A DNA stretch of 28,252 nucleotides. Source: a virus. How positions within the stretch are numbered: the stretch's first letter is position 1; every line of letters starts with the position of its first letter. Positions 7,151-14,828 of this stretch are shown here, in pieces. Below the pieces are notes generated by a model. That model was not told the origin of the DNA. It saw nothing but the letters and a program-made list of their open reading frames with translations, and did not search any database. The stretch is from IMG/VR virus record IMGVR_UViG_3300025585_000137, positions 1 to 28,252 of that record; one strand, 5' to 3'. The position numbers and the translations under genes are program-made.

Positions 7151-9072
7151 TAGCGCCGTCCGTCCTCTCGTGCGTCTAAACGCGGCGCACCCAATTGCCA
7201 CTGGACGCCGAGAGTTTCGGACTGGATTTTAAGCGCCATCTGGCGTGCACGGGCACGGATGAACACCTGATCGGTGTACTGGTTTACCGACGTCTCGACT
7301 ACAAGTTTGCTATCGCTGGGGTTATTCGACAGCGAAGAACCGGGGAAACTACGCGCCCTGATCTGCATAGTGACTTCAGGTTCCAAAGCGGTCGAGCCAC
7401 TAAACCCAACGTCTGGGATTACGCGGCGGCTAAGCATGAACGTGTCGCCGTCACCCAAGTCGAAGTCCGACGACTGAATATACGCCACCATCGGGTCGTT
7501 ATCTGCGTCGATACCTTCCTCATGGTTATAGGCTTGACCTGTTGCAAAGTCCGAAAGTGGCGTGTTTGCGCCCTGTGGGTAGCGGCGCAGCGGTGTGTCC
7601 AACCAAGCAGTGCGCTCGATTGTTCCGTAATACCAAATCTTTTCGAGGTGGTTATAAACCACGTAGGAGTCGTTGAAGTCCGAAGTGCCAGACGGATAGA
7701 ACCACCAGACCTCGTTCCACTGCTCGTTTGTGCCGCAGATAACCTGATCGGACTGCGCCATGTTTAGGTTTTGGAAAACATGGTTACGCAGCGTGCAAGG
7801 CAGCGTCTCAACACGACCCGTATAGGCGTAGAACTTATCTTGGCCCATCCAGTAGGTAATATTAGCCGCCGTCGCCATTGCGCGTGAGGACATGACCGAT
7901 ACGTTATCGGCATATTCCTGCAAGCCAAACACATCGGTCGTGCCGAGGAACTGGAGCGTATAGAGGTGGCTATCGGTCCAAACCAAGATTTCCTGACGTG
8001 ACGGCAAAGCGCGCACAATGCGCGAGCCACGTGATACCCGGATGTCACCAGCGGTGTTAAATTCTGTTGGTGTCCAATCGCCCGGCGTGTCTTGGTCTGC
8101 CCAACGAATGAGCATGGGGTCAAAATCATCGGGGTTAGTAGACCCAAACGGGACTGCGCCAAAAGCGATCAAGTGCCGGTCTTGCTGCGACACCAGCAAC
8201 TGCATAACTTTGACAGGCACAGCGTTAGGATCAAAGCTATTGGCCGTCGCATACGCTTGTAGCGTAATTGCTCGCTGGCTGAGCGCCGTACCCGGATCGG
8301 GCAAAGTACCACGATACCACCAGTAAGGCGCACCATTGCGGATATTCATGACAAGGTCGTTGTCGAAGTTATCAAACCACCAGTCGCGCTGCTGGAAGAA
8401 AATCGGCTCAGTCGAACCAAGACCCCATGCGCCGCGTGACCACGTGCCTGTACCCCAGCCGTAACCAGCGGTTGTAATTGGGAAGCCGGGACGGATTTCA
8501 AAGTCAATTGTAATCGCCGTACCGCCAGCGCCCGTGATTTCATTCGATGTAACTTCGGTCGTCACAGGGATGGTAAACGTAAGTCCGTTAACCACAGTAA
8601 TTTCGTGGTTCCCGTTAATCTCATCCTCAGGAACACCGCCAATAGGACCAACTACGCCTGAAATTTGTACGAAGTCACCCGTTTCTGCTTCATGTGCAAC
8701 GGGTAGCTGGATGCTCACTACATAGGGCGTGGTAGTGTCCGTATAAACGCAGTTATCCGTCGTGGGGCTAGTCAACGTCGGGTTAACGAGCCGGAGCGGA
8801 GTGATGTTGTTGTAGTAGCCACCGTTCTCGATATAGACCTTCTGGTGTGTACCGAGCGCCATGAGGTTATCGGCATAGGTCGTGACCCAGTTCCACATCT
8901 GGCGGCATACACCTTGGAACTGCACGGAAGTAGCTTTCTGCCAGCCGCCGATTTTCTCAGGGTAACCAGAGCGGAAGCGAATTTTGTCGCACTCCCACCA
9001 GCCGCCCTCGTTCGAGTAATCGGTCTGATCTCGGTTTACACCCGGCTTAAACTGGAGCTTGATGAACGGCAT
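7150..9072 (-). CDS. Tail nozzle-like protein, T7 gp12 / tail tubular protein B type (640 aa)
   Basis: A clear AGGAG precedes ATG 9072 and overlaps the upstream stop codon. The N-terminus (KLQFKPGVNRDQTDYSNEGG, then WWECDKIRFRSGYPEKIGGW) is the hallmark opening of nozzle proteins in many uncultured podoviruses. Further on, RIVRALPSRQEILVWTDSHL and the following YTLQFLG strand belong to the beta-propeller core seen in podoviral nozzles, and YWMGQDKFYAYTGRVETLPC is another family-typical block. Nozzle proteins form the hexameric distal end of the short tail and close the DNA channel. The length is in the expected range. Neighbours are a GTG-started tail protein upstream and the pentapeptide/TNF-like protein downstream. 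I am confident of the family class and less so of the exact orthologue. Confidence 0.8.
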   Translation of the reverse strand: MPFIKLQFKPGVNRDQTDYSNEGGWWECDKIRFRSGYPEKIGGWQKATSVQFQGVCRQMWNWVTTYADNLMALGTHQKVYIENGGYYNNITPLRLVNPTLTSPTTDNCVYTDTTTPYVVSIQLPVAHEAETGDFVQISGVVGPIGGVPEDEINGNHEITVVNGLTFTIPVTTEVTSNEITGAGGTAITIDFEIRPGFPITTAGYGWGTGTWSRGAWGLGSTEPIFFQQRDWWFDNFDNDLVMNIRNGAPYWWYRGTLPDPGTALSQRAITLQAYATANSFDPNAVPVKVMQLLVSQQDRHLIAFGAVPFGSTNPDDFDPMLIRWADQDTPGDWTPTEFNTAGDIRVSRGSRIVRALPSRQEILVWTDSHLYTLQFLGTTDVFGLQEYADNVSVMSSRAMATAANITYWMGQDKFYAYTGRVETLPCTLRNHVFQNLNMAQSDQVICGTNEQWNEVWWFYPSGTSDFNDSYVVYNHLEKIWYYGTIERTAWLDTPLRRYPQGANTPLSDFATGQAYNHEEGIDADNDPMVAYIQSSDFDLGDGDTFMLSRRVIPDVGFSGSTALEPEVTMQIRARSFPGSSLSNNPSDSKLVVETSVNQYTDQVFIRARARQMALKIQSETLGVQWQLGAPRLDAREDGRR

Positions 9073-9082
9073 CTCTTAGCTC

Positions 9083-9859
9083 CTACGGCTGTACATACTG
9101 AAGGGTAACGGAACCATCCGTAGCTCCAACGTCGATGTAATATTGCTGCCCCGGTGTAACTGAAACGTAGCTCGCGGTAGTTACGAACTGCTGACCCGGA
9201 CTAGTACCTCCCGCTGCGGTATAACCAAAAGCAGAAGAGGGCGCACCGTTAGACGACGAACCCGGATAAAAAACTTCAACGCCGATATACCAGCCGTTAC
9301 CGATACCACGTACTGGGTCACCACTGCGGTTATCCCAAGGACCAGAGGCACGCGAAGCTACGCCGCGAATACGGTACGACTGGAAATCACTGAAATTGTA
9401 ATACCCGTTCGTGTTCGTATTGTAGTAGCTGGTATTCGGAGCAATCGTTACAGTGCGGTCCCCGGTCCCTCCAGAGTTCATCTGTGACAAGATCGAGTCC
9501 GCCGCCGCACCGGCTTGGTAATACGCGTAGAATGCCGAAGGGCTACCCGCCTCGGCATATCCTGTTTGGGAATAAAACCCATAAATATTGGTCGTGTAAA
9601 TCCATTGATCCGGTGTGGTGGAGTACATCCCACCGTAAACCGTGAGGTTCACAAGGTAATACACACCCGCAGGGCACGTCCAATAGTTAGAACCAAAGAA
9701 CGTAGCCGTCTGGTAGACAGGTCCCGGAGGCGGCGGAGGTGGCGGTCCGGGAGGAGGTGGAGGAGGAGGCGGTACCGGTGGAACCGGCGCAGGCGGGATG
9801 TAGGCAAAAGTCCCAGCCCCTCGTGCGCTTATTCCTCCTCGTGAGATAATGACCGGCAC
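9083..9859 (-). CDS. Proline-rich linker protein with fibre-tip-like domain (258 aa)
   Basis: The start is GTG 9859 behind an A-G6 Shine-Dalgarno-like run. Residues 1-20 are Gly/Ser/Arg-rich (ISRGGISARGAG). Residues 22-48 are a near-continuous polyproline stretch with a few Gly/Val/Ala, expected to form a stiff or extended spacer. The rest is Tyr/Gly/Ser/Asn-rich and strand-rich. FFGSNYWTCPAGVYYLVNLT opens it in the style of fibre-tip domains that read TxPAGVxxVxVxVxGGGG, and the end (VSVTPGQQYYIDVGA) repeats the beta pattern. It sits among tail-surface genes, just upstream of the nozzle gene. A role as a surface spike or receptor-contact protein is inferred; the polyproline arm followed by a beta domain is the firm observation. 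Confidence 0.6.
   Translation of the reverse strand: MPVIISRGGISARGAGTFAYIPPAPVPPVPPPPPPPPGPPPPPPPGPVYQTATFFGSNYWTCPAGVYYLVNLTVYGGMYSTTPDQWIYTTNIYGFYSQTGYAEAGSPSAFYAYYQAGAAADSILSQMNSGGTGDRTVTIAPNTSYYNTNTNGYYNFSDFQSYRIRGVASRASGPWDNRSGDPVRGIGNGWYIGVEVFYPGSSSNGAPSSAFGYTAAGGTSPGQQFVTTASYVSVTPGQQYYIDVGATDGSVTLQYVQP
9716..9796 (-). repeat. Low-complexity polyproline coding tract
   Basis: About 80 bases of CCN codons (CCT/CCG/CCA, interrupted by GGA/GTC) encode residues 22-48 of the 258-residue tail protein. On the plus strand it reads as gga/ggc/ggt triplets. Such tracts are prone to replication slippage in multiples of three. Confidence 0.8.
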
Positions 9860-9871
9860 TATGCGCCCCCC

Positions 9872-10795
9872 TTAGACAAACTTGGTTTGCGAGGCGAATA
9901 CCGTGTAGGTCGCGCTTCCAGTCTTCAACACCGTATAAGTATAAGCGTCGATACTCGACGTGTTGCCGACAGTAGGGGTAGTGCCCTGCCACTTAGGCGT
10001 AATATTCACACCATCGACTTGGACGATATTATTGTAGTACCCAGTGGTACCGATGGTCGCAAAGATAGCAACCGTAATCGCCTGTCCCGTAGATAGCAGC
10101 GAGTCCAGCGTAGTTCCGCTATTACCACGGATATTAAGCGTCCAGTTAGCGGTGGCGCTGGAGGTATAGTAGAGCACCGATTGCGTAATCGTATCGACGT
10201 TAATGGTGCCGGAAGCCCCACCCGCCACAATAGTCGCCGTCTCAATCGCATAAGCAAGAGGCTGAAGCGACGTGATATCTGTATTAGTCCCCGACTTGGC
10301 TGCGCTTAGTGAGGTGCGTGCGGCGGCGGCTGTATTGCCGCCTGTACCGCCAGAAGCGACCGAAAGGGGCGAACCGAGAGTAAGCGATGTGAGATGCGTT
10401 GTGGCATCCACCACATCTGTACCATTGTTGTAAACCCACATCGTGCGGCCCGCAGGGACGGTGATACCTGTACCCGCAGCCGTCTTGACCTGTACCGGGT
10501 CGGCACAAGTGTTGTTGATGATGTAGACCTTCTCGATGCTGGGGACCACGAGGTTGCGGGTCGAGCCACCAGTCGTGCCGATCAAGTTCAAACGCAGATT
10601 GCGTGCGGTCTGCGTCGTGTTGGTATTGGACAAAGTGAGCGTGACATTACCACTAGCAAACGTGACGTCGGCAGAACCAACAACAGCTTCCTCAATAGCA
10701 GTGCCAAGGTTGACGTTCGTGACGTTACCCCACGTGGCGAGGTTCTCGCCCGTCGCCATAAGCTGGAGTTTGAGATTGCTATATGTGCTCGACAT
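9872..10795 (-). CDS. Tail fibre-like/tail-surface protein (307 aa)
   Basis: The N-terminus (SSTYSNLKLQLMATGENLAT, then WGNVTNVNLGTAIEEAVVGS) is a strong signature of a virion protein family very common in aquatic phage genomes. It is followed by a strand-rich stretch (VTFASGNVTLTLSNTNTTQT and RNLVVPSIEKVYIINN). Residues 90-130 resemble a small beta domain that ends VPAGRTMWVYNNGTDVVD. A typical fibre linker follows (LSVASGGTGGNTAAAARTSL, where tail fibres often carry GGTGxxxxxxAR). The C-terminal 140 residues are Thr/Ser/Asn-rich beta. The start at ATG 10795 has AAGGA upstream, and nine bases separate it from the previous stop. Tail fibre or fibre-adaptor function is inferred from the GGTG linker and the neighbourhood. 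Confidence 0.65.
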   Translation of the reverse strand: MSSTYSNLKLQLMATGENLATWGNVTNVNLGTAIEEAVVGSADVTFASGNVTLTLSNTNTTQTARNLRLNLIGTTGGSTRNLVVPSIEKVYIINNTCADPVQVKTAAGTGITVPAGRTMWVYNNGTDVVDATTHLTSLTLGSPLSVASGGTGGNTAAAARTSLSAAKSGTNTDITSLQPLAYAIETATIVAGGASGTINVDTITQSVLYYTSSATANWTLNIRGNSGTTLDSLLSTGQAITVAIFATIGTTGYYNNIVQVDGVNITPKWQGTTPTVGNTSSIDAYTYTVLKTGSATYTVFASQTKFV

Positions 10796-10804
10796 CTTCA
10801 GTCC

Positions 10805-11548
10805 TTACGTCGGTATTTCTGTCCAGTTGGGGTTCTGTGCGTCGTTGATATTACCCCAAACAAGAACAGAAGTAATTGCGCCGTTACCTTGTACTCCGGT
10901 TGGGTATACACGCATATTGATTGCAACAAAAGGTGTCCCAAGCTGGCCGGTTGCCTGTACCCCTGTGGGTCGTACACCGCTCTGGTATCGAATAGTCCCA
11001 ACCTGCCCAGTACCGCTTACACCCGTGATTTCAAACGGCGCTGCGCCGCTAACTTGCACAGTGCCCACTTGACCAAAGCCGGTGACCCCATCTTCGATGA
11101 TGGTGCCGTAAGCAATGACGTTAGCTTGGCCGATTTGGCCCTCTGCCTGCGCCCCTTGGAGGATAACGTCAGAGTTTGCTTTGACGACTACAGAACCAAC
11201 TGCACCTGTACCAACCACGCTGTCTTCAATGACAATTGCGTCAGCATCAACGCTAACTATAGCAGCGTAACCAGTGGCAGAGACACCCGTAACCGCAACA
11301 GAATTAACTGGTTGGACGGTGCCAATCTGCCCTGTACCTACAACGCCAGATACAGCGGCTCCAGCACCTGCTGTAACTGCAACGCTACCTAGCCGTCCTG
11401 TGCCTTGGACACCAGTAACGCGATACCCAGCTTTTGCTTCGATATCCCCCACAGCACCTATGGCTTGGACACCAGTAACATAAACAAGCGCATCGACGGT
11501 GCCAATGGCACCGAAAGGGGCAGCAGCAAATGGAGAAAGGCCAAACAC
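10805..11548 (-). CDS. VTGVxxTGxxG beta-repeat protein, putative tail-surface protein (247 aa)
   Basis: The start is GTG 11548 with AGGGGG upstream. After a short leader (FGLSPFAAAPFGAIG) the protein consists of ten copies of a 20-23 residue unit, consensus VTGVxxTGQxGTVxVxxxxx, covering about residues 24-232. It ends with NPNWTEIPT. The alternation of beta-branched residues and glycines suggests a regular beta-helix or solenoid. Similar repeat proteins occur beside tail genes of uncultured aquatic phages, but no function is known to me. It lies between the lysis cassette and tail-surface genes. A fibre shaft, or a surface protein variable in repeat number, is a reasonable inference. Repeats five and six are the most diverged (DSVVGTGAVGS, LQGAQAEGQIG). 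Confidence 0.6.
   Translation of the reverse strand: MFGLSPFAAAPFGAIGTVDALVYVTGVQAIGAVGDIEAKAGYRVTGVQGTGRLGSVAVTAGAGAAVSGVVGTGQIGTVQPVNSVAVTGVSATGYAAIVSVDADAIVIEDSVVGTGAVGSVVVKANSDVILQGAQAEGQIGQANVIAYGTIIEDGVTGFGQVGTVQVSGAAPFEITGVSGTGQVGTIRYQSGVRPTGVQATGQLGTPFVAINMRVYPTGVQGNGAITSVLVWGNINDAQNPNWTEIPT
10853..11479 (-). repeat. Ten-copy coding repeat (about 60-69 bases each)
   Basis: The VTGVxxTGxxG units of the 247-residue protein are visible in DNA as recurring gg-caca-cc-type blocks on the plus strand (for example accagtaac around 11410 and 11471). Copies have diverged at synonymous sites, so the array looks old. Confidence 0.65.
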
Positions 11549-11567
11549 GTCTACTGCCCCCTAAGGC

Positions 11568-11747
11568 TTAGCCGCCGAGAAATTCAGAGCCCGCAGCGGC
11601 AATCGCTGCGATGGTGGCGAGAATGCCAGCCAGCTTAGCTTTCCATCCGAGCTTGGGTTTATCGCCGTCCATCGGCAAAATCTTGTTAGTGGCTTCCTTG
11701 ACGACCGCCTTCTTCACGGCCTTCTCTGCCAGTTTCTTCAGGTCCAT
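11568..11747 (-). CDS. Small membrane protein in lysis cassette, holin-like candidate (59 aa)
   Basis: ATG 11747 has the best Shine-Dalgarno seen in the window (AGGAGG, five bases before the start). The product begins with a Lys-rich amphipathic helix (MDLKKLAEKAVKKAVVKEAT), has a charged middle (DGDKPKLGWKAK), and ends in one Ala/Ile-rich hydrophobic helix (about residues 38-54, LAGILATIAAIAAAG). It follows the GH19 endolysin gene by ten bases, which fits a holin, a pinholin-type protein or another small membrane partner of the lysis system. One short transmembrane segment and position are the only evidence. It could also be a minor virion protein. Confidence 0.55.
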   Translation of the reverse strand: MDLKKLAEKAVKKAVVKEATNKILPMDGDKPKLGWKAKLAGILATIAAIAAAGSEFLGG

Positions 11748-11752
11748 ATTGG

Positions 11753-11758
11753 CCTCCT
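11753..11758 (-). promoter_or_regulatory. Consensus Shine-Dalgarno (AGGAGG) for the 59-residue protein
   Basis: AGGAGG begins on the last base of the endolysin TAA stop and lies five bases before ATG 11747. It is the strongest ribosome binding site noticed in the window, suggesting high expression of the small membrane protein. Confidence 0.75.
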
Positions 11759-12369
11759 TACAACCAAGAAGCGAACTTCTTGGTCTTCATTTTACGGTCG
11801 TCGAGACCGTGGGTTCCGCCATTAATGCGCTTTGTGAGTTGCAAAATGGCAGCGTCAGTGATGCCTTGGTCGCAGATTGCCCAGAGTTTGTTCTTGTCGA
11901 AGAACCACAAGGCGCTCTCAAATGCCAGTTCGGTAGCCACCAGATCGGGGTTCGTCATGACATCGGGGCGACCAATATAGTCCGCAAACGCTTGGTAATT
12001 CGAACGCCCAGTGAGTTGGAGGGCACCCCTGCCGCGAAAAGCGAAACCGTCGCCCGAAGCCTCGTCCCCATTACCCATGCGGTTGCCATAGACGCGGTTA
12101 GCAATCTTGGCAGGCTGGCGGGCGTAAGCAGCAGCCAGAGCCTCATTCGGGAAATACTTCCCAAAGATATTGCGCAAGCCTTGCGCCGAGTAGTTCAGGT
12201 TCTCCGAGAACGCCTTGAAGCCGCCACTCTCGTGCGCCGTCTGGGCAAAGAAGTGGGCACCCCGATTGCGGTTGAGCTTGTAGTAGTTGCAAGCGGCCTT
12301 AAGCGTGCCGGGGCCAAAAGCCCCGTCAGCCGTCACACCGATCTTTTGCTGGAGATTTACGAGGCTCAT
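11758..12369 (-). CDS. Endolysin, glycoside hydrolase family 19 (203 aa)
   Basis: ATG 12369 forms an ATGA overlap with the preceding stop, so MSLVNLQQ is taken as the start and not the longer frame from 12387. The first 30 residues (LQQKIGVTADGAFGPGTLKA) look like a short peptidoglycan-binding-type repeat. The catalytic domain follows: HFFAQTAHESGGF, with the likely acid Glu at residue 47, then FSENLNYSAQGLRNIFGKYF, YGNRMGNGDEASGDGF, and the GH19 signature FRGRGALQLTGRSNY. GH19 phage enzymes cleave the glycan backbone of peptidoglycan. No signal peptide is seen, so it needs a holin to reach the wall. It lies between a two-helix membrane protein and a small one-helix membrane protein, a classical lysis cassette. 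Confidence 0.9.
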   Translation of the reverse strand: MSLVNLQQKIGVTADGAFGPGTLKAACNYYKLNRNRGAHFFAQTAHESGGFKAFSENLNYSAQGLRNIFGKYFPNEALAAAYARQPAKIANRVYGNRMGNGDEASGDGFAFRGRGALQLTGRSNYQAFADYIGRPDVMTNPDLVATELAFESALWFFDKNKLWAICDQGITDAAILQLTKRINGGTHGLDDRKMKTKKFASWL

Positions 12370-12863
12370 TTGTTCGGGTTCCTCCAATCGGGGAAGTCAT
12401 TCTCGTCAACCACGCCGTCACCGTTGGCATCGTAGCGCAGGTCGTGCCGATGGATTTCCCAAGGCTGCAACTCACCGTCGCCATCAAGATCAAGCGGTTC
12501 TTCCAGTTCCATAGCAGGTTCTTCCTTCTTTTCGAAGAAAGTTTCCTTGGGCTCGTTATTACCCGTATCGACATCGTTTGTGACCGATACATTGACCGGC
12601 GCATCAACCGAAGCTGCCATGTCCGGCGCTTCCTGCTTGTCGGCTTTAAAACCCATCATAGCTGCGTAACCGCCAGTGATTGCGCCAGCCACAGCCGTCA
12701 CAATGTAGCTCAGAAGGGTGAAGACCTTCTCGTTATCAACCAGATCATTCGGGGTGAACATGCCCGCGATAAGCGCCAACACGACAGCACCGAATGTGCC
12801 GCACAGGGTATAGGCTGCAATCAGAAGAACCCTGATCCGCGCTTCGAGGAGTTTTTCTTCCAT
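12366..12863 (-). CDS. Two-helix membrane protein with C-terminal EF-hand pair, holin candidate (165 aa)
   Basis: A short charged N-terminus precedes two hydrophobic helices (about residues 12-36 and 47-71) with a short polar loop (TPNDLVDNEKV) between them, as in class II holins. Residues 72-120 are an acidic linker. Residues 125-156 hold two EF-hand/dockerin-type loops: DLDGDGELQPWE (Asp 125, 127, 129, Glu 136) and DANGDGVVDEND (Asp 145, Asn 147, Asp 149, Asp 156). Each has the DxDxDG spacing and a 12th-position acid for calcium. The gene is tightly coupled, with TGATG to the upstream gene and ATGA to the endolysin. Holin function is inferred from topology and position. The calcium-binding tail is unusual for a holin and may tune triggering, or the protein may be a virion or membrane factor instead. 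Confidence 0.65.
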   Translation of the reverse strand: MEEKLLEARIRVLLIAAYTLCGTFGAVVLALIAGMFTPNDLVDNEKVFTLLSYIVTAVAGAITGGYAAMMGFKADKQEAPDMAASVDAPVNVSVTNDVDTGNNEPKETFFEKKEEPAMELEEPLDLDGDGELQPWEIHRHDLRYDANGDGVVDENDFPDWRNPNK

Positions 12864-13387
12864 CAGTCGTCCCTCTTGTTTAACGGGTTCTCAAGCGTCT
12901 TGGTGATTTTGTCATCAAGCTGCTTTTCAAGCTCTTTTACGCGGCGCTGCTGCTCAACGTCCTGAGCGCGTAGCTCTTGTATAATAGCACGCTGAGATTG
13001 CAATGTCTCCCTCTCAGATACTTGCGTACGCGCAGTAACTGCATCGACGCTTTGGCGTGCGCTCATGACGCTGCTGCCGATGCTTGCGGAAAGCGAAGCG
13101 AGGTTATCCGAGAGGTACTTGGTGGTCTCCAAGTTCATCTTAATCATGCGCTCGTTGCTGTCCTGCCGCTCCTTCATTTTGGTGAACTCGTCACCCATAG
13201 CCGCGTAGGTAGCCGTCACTTCCTGCATGGTCAGGAATTGCTGATAGACTTGAAATCCACCCCATAGCGCGCCGCCAGCGGTAGAGAGAGCAGTAATAAC
13301 AGCAAATAGCTTGCCACCTGCAAACTTGATGCCACCGATTTCAATGGAAGTACCTTCAGGTTTTTCTTCATCGCTCATACTGCTCAT
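12863..13387 (-). CDS. Membrane-anchored coiled-coil protein, lysis region (174 aa)
   Basis: An acidic N-terminal tail leads into IEIGGIKFAGGKL and one transmembrane helix (about residues 27-48, VITALSTAGGALWGGFQVYQ). A long helical part follows, whose end (about 125-168, with QRRVKELEKQLDDKITKTLE) has clear coiled-coil heptads. There is no Cys-based lipobox or cleavable signal. It overlaps the end of the secreted 486-residue protein gene by 20 bases and shares a TGATG junction with the EF-hand membrane protein, so it belongs to the lysis-type cassette. An inner-membrane spanin-like or holin-accessory role is possible, but no outer-membrane partner is recognised. ATG 13378 (MSDEEK) is an equally good start. 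Confidence 0.6.
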   Translation of the reverse strand: MSSMSDEEKPEGTSIEIGGIKFAGGKLFAVITALSTAGGALWGGFQVYQQFLTMQEVTATYAAMGDEFTKMKERQDSNERMIKMNLETTKYLSDNLASLSASIGSSVMSARQSVDAVTARTQVSERETLQSQRAIIQELRAQDVEQQRRVKELEKQLDDKITKTLENPLNKRDD

Positions 13388-14828
13388 CCGTCATCTGCTG
13401 CCAGCGAGCGTCTTGTCCACTCAATAACCTGTATAATGCCATATTTTGGTCCGGAATGCGACGCCCTTTATAGATATCGCGTGGTTGGTAAAAGGGCAGA
13501 TCGGGGATGCGCGCCTGTGTATAAGCGCCATAGCCTTCCGGAACCGCAGCTAACTGCGCCATCGCTTCCTTGTCGCTGGTATTAACGTCGCCAATATCCT
13601 TAGGTTCGCCAGCAGCCATGTCACCCTGCATACCCATACCGAGCAACTCCATCTGCTGCGTTTGGCCTACGGGCGTCGAGAAGTCTCCCATGCCAGTTTG
13701 TGGTGCAGGTGCGAACGTCGGCCCTTCGATAGGCCCGAGATTGTAGGTTACACCACTAGTTTCCGTCGTAGTCTGCTCACCGAACTGCTGGGCGTATTGC
13801 GCATCGGCTTGGGCTACAAACGCTACGTTTTGCGCCGTTGCTTGGATCACTGTCTCACGTGGGAAGTAAGCTGCATCTTCAACCGCTTCATTCTGGAAGA
13901 ACTCCACGTTCTTGTCTTTGCGCGTCACCACCACGGTATTTTCTGTAGATGCAAAAATTCCCGGAGCCCCGGGGATCAAGCCGGGCGGAGGCGGAGGGTC
14001 GTTGGCATCCTCGGGCTGGTTTTCATCAGCCACTTCGGTCGCGGTTTCCTCTGTAAGTTCCGCACTAGCCTGCGCTTCCATTGCGCTTTGCGCCTCCACG
14101 GCTACCGCTTCGACCTGCGCGGTTTCTTCCGGGGTCATGACAACAGGCTCAACCGGATCGGGTGCAGCTAACGGATTAACCACAGGGGTAGGTGTTGGCG
14201 TGGGAGCCACAGAAACCGGAGAAAAGATAGGTTCCGGCGCAACAGGACTTAGCAACCCAGACTGATACGATAATGCCTGCACGTTGCTACCGTAGAACAA
14301 CTGGATGTTATCTGAGGACGTAGGGCCAGTCAGCCCCGCCGAAACCGTGTGCCATGTGTTCGCAACTGCACCATAATTGATCTGAATACTGCCAGTGGCC
14401 GAGAGGTTGATCTCAAACGTGTTCTTGTTCTGCGTGCCGTACTCATTCGTGCCATACCAGCCGAAGAGCACTGAGGTTTCCGTGGTTTTGTAGTAAGGGT
14501 TTGGGTTCCCGATCAGGTCAGTCCAGTAAGCGTAGATCGTGTTGCGCTGAGCGTACTCCATCGGAACCCCATCGCAGCATAGGTTCGCAGGGCCATAGAA
14601 GGACACAAACCCATTGGATGAAACCCATGCGGACGTGAAGGTCTGACCGTAATACGTGAATGGGAAGCCAAGCTGCACGAGGCGCGTGCTATCGTCACCG
14701 CCATACAGCGGCGTCATGGTTTGCGGAGAACCGAGGATTTGCGGCGGGATCAGCGTTGGGTCGTAGTCTTGCGCCCAGACGGGCCATGCGATCAGCGCCG
14801 CGAGGAGGACTTTGCTTTTTCTTCCCAT
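13368..14828 (-). CDS. Secreted protein with NIDO-like beta domain and acidic tail (486 aa)
   Basis: Residues 1-19 are a good Sec signal peptide (GRKSK, a hydrophobic core, then VWA before QD). The mature N-terminal domain (about 35-190) is strand-rich, with LVQLGFPFTYYGQTFTSAWV and then SSNGFVSFYG, the opening pattern of NIDO-type and similar extracellular beta domains. Later strands (FEINLSATGSIQINYGAV) fit that fold. Residues 200-290 are Pro/Thr/Glu/Ala-rich linker ending in a proline run (DPPPPPGLIPGAPG). The C-terminal 190 residues are acidic and Gln/Met-rich without a clear domain (IPDLPFYQPRDIYKGRRIP near the end). It overlaps the preceding secreted-protein gene by 37 bases. An exported phage protein beside the lysis genes is unusual. 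Adsorption, host-surface modification or a virion surface role are all possible. Confidence 0.6.
   Translation of the reverse strand: MGRKSKVLLAALIAWPVWAQDYDPTLIPPQILGSPQTMTPLYGGDDSTRLVQLGFPFTYYGQTFTSAWVSSNGFVSFYGPANLCCDGVPMEYAQRNTIYAYWTDLIGNPNPYYKTTETSVLFGWYGTNEYGTQNKNTFEINLSATGSIQINYGAVANTWHTVSAGLTGPTSSDNIQLFYGSNVQALSYQSGLLSPVAPEPIFSPVSVAPTPTPTPVVNPLAAPDPVEPVVMTPEETAQVEAVAVEAQSAMEAQASAELTEETATEVADENQPEDANDPPPPPGLIPGAPGIFASTENTVVVTRKDKNVEFFQNEAVEDAAYFPRETVIQATAQNVAFVAQADAQYAQQFGEQTTTETSGVTYNLGPIEGPTFAPAPQTGMGDFSTPVGQTQQMELLGMGMQGDMAAGEPKDIGDVNTSDKEAMAQLAAVPEGYGAYTQARIPDLPFYQPRDIYKGRRIPDQNMALYRLLSGQDARWQQMTDEQYER

Noticed and set aside
6206-7201. 331-residue version of the pentapeptide/TNF-like protein
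   Set aside because: The extension overlaps the end of the nozzle gene out of frame and is Arg-rich; ATG 7150 gives a TAATG junction and the typical MALERFK start.
10394-11392. Long plus-strand open frame (332 codons)
   Set aside because: Antisense to two tail genes and crosses their junction. Its repeats mirror the VTGV coding repeats.
14792-14828. Programmed frameshift joining the two secreted-protein genes
   Set aside because: The second gene has its own start and a complete signal peptide, so a fusion would bury an export signal; no slippery heptamer was evident in the overlap.
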